Assembly: GCA_946481225.1 (NCBI GenBank)
Contig: CAMLNJ010000256.1
Location: 1-5,206 of the forward strand
DNA length: 5,206 nt
DNA from: an uncultured Verrucomicrobiota bacterium
Lineage (GTDB): Bacteria; Verrucomicrobiota; Verrucomicrobiae; Opitutales; Opitutaceae
Direction: 5' to 3'
The notes beneath the pieces are model-generated. The model searched no databases, was not told the origin of the DNA, and worked only from the letters and a program-made list of their open reading frames with translations. Shown in pieces: positions 1 through 5,206 of this stretch. Each line of letters opens with the position of its first letter. The first letter of the stretch is position 1. Made by a program: the position numbers and the translations under genes.

Positions 1-2032
<2,032 letters not shown>

Positions 2033-2049
2033 ACGAAAAAAATCACCCC

Positions 2050-3210
2050 ATGACCGACGACGCCTTTCTCGACGACCTCTCGCGGCGCGCCTTCCGCTAC
2101 TTCTTCGACACCGCGCATCCGCACACCGGGCTGATCCCCGACCGCGCCAAGGCCGACGGCTCCAAGCCCGGCGACATGGCCAGCGTGGCCGCGACCGGTT
2201 TCGGCCTCACCGCCCTCGTCATCGGCGCCGAACGCGGGTGGGAATCGCGCGCCGAGTGCCGGGCCTGCGCCGAGCGCGTGCTGCGCACCCTTTGGCGCGA
2301 CGCCGCGCACGAGCGCGGGTTTTTCTACCACTTCCTCGACACCCGCGCGGCCCAGCGCGGCTGGGACTGCGAGGCCTCGAGCATCGACACCGGCCTGCTC
2401 CTTTTCGGCGCCCTCTCCGCCGCGGTCTACTTCGGCGGCGCGGTCGCGGAGCTCGCCCAGGCGATCGAGGCGCGCGTCGACTGGCCGTGGCTGCTCGACC
2501 CGGAGAACCGCATCGGCCATGGCTGGAAACCCGAGGGCGGCCGACTGCCGTGGAGCTGGGACCAGTTTTCCGAGCACTACGCGATGACATGGTTCGCCTC
2601 TCACGACGCCACCCAACCCGCGCCCGTCGCCACTTGGCGCGCGTGGCGGCGCGCCCCCTTCGTGGAATACGCCGGAGAGCGTTTCCTGCATCATCCGCCG
2701 CTCTTCGTGCATCAGTTCCCGCAAGCCTGGCTCGATTGGCGCGCCTATCAGGACGAGGTGGGCGGCGTGAACTTTTTCGCGCAGGCCTGCGCCGCCACGC
2801 GCGCGCAAAAACAATTCTGCCTCGATCTTCGCGGGCGCTTCCCCCTCTACGGCGAAAACGTCTGGGGCCTTACCTCCTCCGACGCCGCGGCCGGCTATCT
2901 CGACTGGGGCGGCCCTCCGGTTCGGCCGGGCGAAATCGACCCGCGCATCGACGGCAGCGTGGTGCCCTGCGCCGCGGCGGGCTCGCTGCCTTTTCTGCCC
3001 GGCGACTGCACCGCGGCCCTCCGCGAGATGCACACGCGCTGGGGCGACAAGATTTACGGTCCCTACGGTTTCGCCGACGCCTTCAACCCGCACACGGGCT
3101 GGATCGGAAACGATGTGATCGGCATCGACCAAGGCATCACGCTGCTGATGGCGGAAAACCTCCGCAGCGGCCTCGTCTGGCGGCTGATGGAGCCGTGGCG
3201 ACCACTGTAG
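2050..3210 (+). CDS. GH144 / glucoamylase-like family glycoside hydrolase
   Basis: The 386-residue protein spans almost exactly one glucoamylase-like (PF10091-type) (alpha/alpha)6 barrel. Family landmarks in order: AFRYFFDTA (14-22), GLIPDR (27-32), SVAATGFGLTAL (45-56), GFFYHFLD (90-97), EASSIDTGLLL (108-118), RVDWPWLL (142-149), WSWDQFSEHYAM (168-179), PLFVHQFPQAWLDWR (217-231), GENVWGLTSSD (268-278), DGSVVPCAAAGSLPF (301-315), YGFADAFN (339-346) and IGIDQGITLLMAENLRSGLVW (357-377). Characterised GH144 members hydrolyse beta-1,2-glucan or release sophorose; the substrate here is not readable from sequence. There is no signal peptide or membrane segment, since the domain begins within 15 residues of the start, so a cytoplasmic location is inferred. 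The start is the ATG at 2050; no Shine-Dalgarno is visible before it. It lies 73 bases after ligA with hairpins between, so co-transcription is possible but unproven. TAG at 3208 ends it. Confidence 0.9.
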   Translation: MTDDAFLDDLSRRAFRYFFDTAHPHTGLIPDRAKADGSKPGDMASVAATGFGLTALVIGAERGWESRAECRACAERVLRTLWRDAAHERGFFYHFLDTRAAQRGWDCEASSIDTGLLLFGALSAAVYFGGAVAELAQAIEARVDWPWLLDPENRIGHGWKPEGGRLPWSWDQFSEHYAMTWFASHDATQPAPVATWRAWRRAPFVEYAGERFLHHPPLFVHQFPQAWLDWRAYQDEVGGVNFFAQACAATRAQKQFCLDLRGRFPLYGENVWGLTSSDAAAGYLDWGGPPVRPGEIDPRIDGSVVPCAAAGSLPFLPGDCTAALREMHTRWGDKIYGPYGFADAFNPHTGWIGNDVIGIDQGITLLMAENLRSGLVWRLMEPWRPL

Positions 3211-3230
3211 GCACTCGTGTAACTCGCGAG
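3207..3230 (+). repeat. Degenerate REP-like unit at the stop of the glycoside hydrolase gene
   Basis: Foot GTAG (3207-3210) includes the TAG stop codon. It is followed by one spacer G, an arm CACTCGTG (3212-3219), loop TAA and an arm CTCGCGAG (3223-3230). Five of eight arm positions can pair. Foot, spacer, arm and loop lengths equal those of the perfect unit after ligA, which is the reason for calling it a decayed copy. The weak pairing leaves room for coincidence. Confidence 0.45.
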
Positions 3231-3254
3231 AAATAGTGAAACATTCCCAAGGCC

Positions 3255-3300
3255 CACGGGCGAGACGCCCGTGCCACGCGGCATGGGCGCCTCGCCCATG
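3255..3300. repeat. Tandem pair of 8-3-8 hairpins, second repeat type
   Basis: The first hairpin has arms CACGGGCG (3255-3262) and CGCCCGTG (3266-3273) around loop AGA. The second has arms CATGGGCG (3282-3289) and CGCCCATG (3293-3300) around loop CCT. The arms differ at one position (C/T, paired with G/A), so pairing is kept. Neither carries a TAG foot, unlike the neighbouring units. Similar sequences, often mistranslated as peptides such as GTGVSPV and MGEAPMPR, are in my recollection very common between genes in Verrucomicrobiota and Planctomycetota. They sit between convergent genes; a role in transcript ends or stability is inference. Confidence 0.75.
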
Positions 3301-3349
3301 TCGGGGAGATGCACCACGCCAAATTTAAACGATAAAACGCCGATCCGAT

Positions 3350-3397
3350 ATAGGCCAGACCGCTGGTCGGGCCCGCCAGACCAGCGGTCTGGCCTAC
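3350..3397. repeat. Inverted REP-like pair forming a long palindrome
   Basis: A perfect 18-bp inverted repeat (3351-3368 with 3379-3396) surrounds a 10-nt centre. It resolves into two opposed units. The plus unit has foot ATAG (3350-3353), arm GCCAGACC (3354-3361), loop GCT and arm GGTCGGGC (3365-3372), with 7 of 8 pairs. The minus unit has foot GTAG (3397-3394), arm GCCAGACC (3393-3386), loop GCT and a perfect arm GGTCTGGC (3382-3375). Two bases separate them. This is a BIME-like arrangement between the convergent glycoside hydrolase and the 192-residue gene. It could fold as one long cruciform or two small hairpins. It lacks a good T-tract on either strand, so it is not a canonical intrinsic terminator. 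Confidence 0.8.
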
Positions 3398-3443
3398 AGG
3401 TTCGCGATCGTCGGGTTTTGTTACGACGGAATGCGAAATGGTG

Positions 3444-4022
3444 TCAGAAGCCCTTCTGGCGGAGCGCGGCGTCCAGCTCCTGCATGAAGGCCTGCGCGTC
3501 GTCCTTGCTCGGGCGGTAGCCGGGCTGGCTGATCTCGGTGAAGCCGGGGCGGCCGTATTGGTCGACGATCCACTTGCCCGTCACGCCGTCGCTGAAGGTC
3601 ACGGTGCCGCTGGCGATCGCGCCGGGGATGAGCGTGACGCCGTCGACGTCCACGGTGACGTTGCCCGCCGCGGGCGGCAGCGCGTCGTCCTCGAGCGCAT
3701 CGGCGTCGTCGGCCGGAAGATCGGAGAGCTCGTCCGCTCCGTCGGCGGGCGCGGCGGTCTGGTCGGGCGCGGGTTTCTTCGCCGCGACGGCGGGCTTGGC
3801 GGGCGCGGCGGGCGGAACCTTGGCCTTGGTGACGTCGGTGGCGTCGGCCTTGGGCGCGGGGTCCTTGAGGGTGAGGTTGAGGTCGTCCACGAGGAAGCGG
3901 ACGTCCATGTAGGTCATCGCCACTTGGAACTGGTCGCGGAGCTTTTTCTGGACGGCGGAGAGGTTGTCTCCGGCGACGATCCAAGAGGAAACGGCGGCTT
4001 TTTGTTCGGGTGTGAGGGACAT
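3444..4022 (-). CDS. Unrecognised 192-residue protein with Pro/Ala/acidic linker
   Basis: I do not recognise this family by name. Residues 1-53 look helical and contain LSAVQKKLRDQF and TYMDVRFLVDDLNL. Residues 54-120 form a low-complexity Pro/Ala/Lys linker that turns strongly acidic at 94-113. Residues 121-162 look beta-rich (VTVDVDGVTLIPGAIASGTVTFSDG, then GKWIVDQYGRPGF), and 168-192 look like a closing helix with the motif GYRPSKDDAQAFMQEL. There is no signal peptide, membrane segment or cysteine, so a cytoplasmic protein is likely. Two ordered-looking ends joined by a flexible linker suggest an adaptor or regulator, but no function is assigned. ATG at 4022 is chosen because the N-terminal helix begins there; no clear Shine-Dalgarno precedes it. 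It lies 142 bases after dnaA on the same strand, with a terminator between, so it is probably transcribed separately. Several long overlapping frames are high-GC shadows; this one has normal amino-acid composition and domain-like ends. Confidence 0.8.
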   Translation of the reverse strand: MSLTPEQKAAVSSWIVAGDNLSAVQKKLRDQFQVAMTYMDVRFLVDDLNLTLKDPAPKADATDVTKAKVPPAAPAKPAVAAKKPAPDQTAAPADGADELSDLPADDADALEDDALPPAAGNVTVDVDGVTLIPGAIASGTVTFSDGVTGKWIVDQYGRPGFTEISQPGYRPSKDDAQAFMQELDAALRQKGF

Positions 4023-4040
4023 GGGCGAAAAGAGGCGCGG

Positions 4041-4069
4041 AACTTAGGAAACAGGCGCGGGCTTGGCAA
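4041..4069 (-). promoter_or_regulatory. Possible sigma70-type promoter for the 192-residue gene
   Basis: On the minus strand, TTGCCA (4069-4064) matches the -35 consensus at five of six positions. After exactly 17 bases comes TAAGTT (4046-4041), a weak -10 with three matches. It lies just after the dnaA terminator and just before the ATG at 4022, where a separate promoter would be expected; the leader would be very short. The weak -10 keeps confidence low. Confidence 0.3.
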
Positions 4070-4090
4070 GGGACGGCCGCGCAGCGGGGA

Positions 4091-4123
4091 AAACAAAAGC
4101 CCCGACGCGAAGGTCGGGGCTTT
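4091..4123 (-). terminator. Rho-independent terminator of dnaA
   Basis: On the minus strand, an 11-bp perfect inverted repeat (4123-4113 with 4106-4096, GC-rich core GCCCCGAC/GTCGGGGC) encloses a 6-nt loop CTTCGC. It runs directly into TTTTGTTTT (4098-4090). It begins about 42 bases past the dnaA stop codon. The plus strand has only TTTCGAAAA after the stem, so termination is mainly in the dnaA direction. It separates dnaA from the next minus-strand gene. Confidence 0.88.
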
Positions 4124-4164
4124 CGAAAAGGGACAAACCGGCCCGAAGGCCCGGCAAAACTCGC

Positions 4165-5206
4165 TCAGCGGCTGAGCTGGGCGCGGAGGAACTCGATCTG
4201 GCCCTTCATGTGGGCGTCGTGGGCAAGCATGTTGTCCACGGCCTTGCAGGCGTGGATGACGGTGCCGTGATCGCGGCCGCCAAAGGCGTCGCCGATCTCC
4301 TGAAGCGAGTGCTTCGGGATGAGGTTGCGCGTCAGATACATCGCGATCTGGCGGGGGATGGCGATGTTGTTGGGGCGACGCTTGCTCGTCATGTCGCTGT
4401 GGCGGATCTGGAAGTGGTCGGCGACGCGCTTCTGGATGCCTTCGATGGTGAGCTGGTTTTGCGCCTGCTCCATGAGGACGTCCTTGAGGAGCATCTCGAC
4501 GGCCGGCAGGTCGATGGGCTTGCCGCTGAGCTGGCTGTAGGAGACGACCTTGATGAGGGCGCCTTCGAGGCGGCGGATGTTGCGCGCGATGTGCTGGGCG
4601 ATGAAGGCGGCGACAGGCGCGGGCAGCTCGCACTTCATGGCGGCGGCCTTGGTGCGGAGGATGGCGAGGCGGGTCTCGAAATCGGCCGGCTGGATGTCGG
4701 CGGGGAGGCCCCACTCGAAGCGCGAGACGAGGCGGGCCTCGAGTTTCTCGATCTCGGAGGCGCGGCGGTCGCTGGAGAGGACGATCTGCTTTCCGGCGCC
4801 GTGGAGGTCGTTGAAGGTGTGGAAGAACTCCTCCTGGGAGCGCTCCTTGCCGGCGAGGAACTGGATGTCGTCGATGAGAAGGACGTCGACGTGGCGGTAG
4901 CGCTGGCGGAACTTCGTGAGGGCGTTCTCCTGGATCGCCTGGATGAAGTCGTTGGTGAAGGTCTCCGCCGAGAGGTAGGCGACCCGGGTGTCGGGGCGGC
5001 GCGCGAGAATGGCGTGCCCGATGGCGTGCATCAGGTGGGTTTTGCCAAGGCCGGTGTCGCCGTAAAGGAAGAGCGGGTTGTAGGACTGGCCGGGCGCGTC
5101 GGCGACGGCGCGGGCGGCGGCGGCGGCCATCTGGTTGTTGGAGCCGACGACGAAGTTCTCGAACGTGTTGCGCGGGGAGAGCGCGGTGTGGCGCGGCGCG
5201 CGCTCC
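4165..5206 (-). CDS. dnaA: Chromosomal replication initiator DnaA, 5' end outside window
   Basis: DnaA binds origin DnaA boxes and, as an ATP-bound filament, melts the origin for helicase loading. The frame is open to the window edge and gives 346 residues; domains I-II and the start lie beyond base 5206. The visible part begins just before NTFENFVVGSNNQ, the start of the AAA+ domain III. It shows Walker A GDTGLGKT (about 49-56), Walker B VDVLLIDDIQF (about 106-116), sensor I IVLSSDR (about 141-147), the arginine-finger segment LVSRFEWGL and sensor II NIRRLEGAL. Domain IV has the helix-turn-helix DNA-binding signature, including GGRDHGTVIHACK near residues 309-321; the residue after DH is Gly where many bacteria have Ser or Thr. 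The protein ends with FLRAQLSR and a TGA at 4167-4165. A strong terminator follows. No DnaA-box cluster is visible in the window, so the origin is not shown here. Confidence 0.97.
   Translation of the reverse strand, partial: ERAPRHTALSPRNTFENFVVGSNNQMAAAAARAVADAPGQSYNPLFLYGDTGLGKTHLMHAIGHAILARRPDTRVAYLSAETFTNDFIQAIQENALTKFRQRYRHVDVLLIDDIQFLAGKERSQEEFFHTFNDLHGAGKQIVLSSDRRASEIEKLEARLVSRFEWGLPADIQPADFETRLAILRTKAAAMKCELPAPVAAFIAQHIARNIRRLEGALIKVVSYSQLSGKPIDLPAVEMLLKDVLMEQAQNQLTIEGIQKRVADHFQIRHSDMTSKRRPNNIAIPRQIAMYLTRNLIPKHSLQEIGDAFGGRDHGTVIHACKAVDNMLAHDAHMKGQIEFLRAQLSR

Noticed and set aside
3063..3317. Minus-strand frame with peptides MGEAPMPRGTGVSPV
   Set aside because: This is translation of the 3255-3300 hairpin repeats running into antisense of the hydrolase, a common source of false proteins.
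3351..3396. Palindrome as a bidirectional intrinsic terminator between convergent genes
   Set aside because: Stem strength is ample, but no T-rich run follows directly on either strand; the sub-structure fits two opposed REP-like units better.
3397..3443. CGTCG/CGACG inverted repeat with T-rich loop downstream of the 192-residue gene
   Set aside because: Only 5 bp with a 10-nt loop containing the T-run; too weak to call a terminator.
4023..4164. Replication origin next to dnaA
   Set aside because: No TTATCCACA-like boxes or AT-rich unwinding region are visible in this 142-base gap, and an origin might equally lie past the dnaA 5' end outside the window.
3438..4175. 245-residue plus-strand frame opposite the 192-residue gene
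   Set aside because: Gly/Val/Arg-rich translation with no domain; it runs through the dnaA terminator and into the end of dnaA. The minus frame has domain-like ends.
4163..4177. Small 6-bp hairpin GCTCAG/CTGAGC across the dnaA stop codon
   Set aside because: Short and mostly within coding sequence; the real terminator lies downstream at 4091-4123.

Overview
This is a high-GC bacterial window with strongly G/C-ending codons. It carries an NAD-dependent DNA ligase and DnaA, so it is core chromosomal DNA and not an obvious mobile island. Gene content, the family of the glucoamylase-like protein, the unrecognised small protein and the dense short palindromic repeats look most like a Verrucomicrobiota genome, perhaps an Opitutaceae-like lineage. 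This placement is inference from general resemblance, not from a search.

Layout: 1-1976 (+) is the 3' part of ligA, starting just before the catalytic-lysine motif and running through to the BRCT domain. 1973-2032 is a head-to-head pair of small hairpins. 2050-3210 (+) is a complete GH144/glucoamylase-like glycoside hydrolase. 3207-3443 is a repeat-rich gap between convergent genes; it holds a degenerate hairpin unit, a second type of hairpin pair and a long palindrome. 3444-4022 (-) is a 192-residue protein I do not recognise, with two conserved-looking ends joined by a Pro/Ala/acidic linker. 4023-4164 holds a possible promoter for that gene and a convincing rho-independent terminator for dnaA. 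4165-5206 (-) is dnaA without its N-terminal domains I-II.

Two proteins act in replication: DnaA opens the origin and LigA seals nicks. Nothing links the glycoside hydrolase to them beyond position. I see no defence system, CRISPR array, phage, integron or new multi-gene system here.

The most interesting signals are small. (1) Hairpins share one design: a TAG-containing foot, 0 or 1 spacer base, then an 8-bp stem, 3-nt loop and 8-bp stem. They resemble REP/BIME elements, and the GTAG foot supplies the TAG stop codon of both plus-strand genes. (2) LigA carries an extra loop with the pentapeptide QLGLF, which matches the sliding-clamp binding consensus. (3) LigA has an extra charged helical segment of about 50 residues in its HhH domain, encoded with unusual codons.
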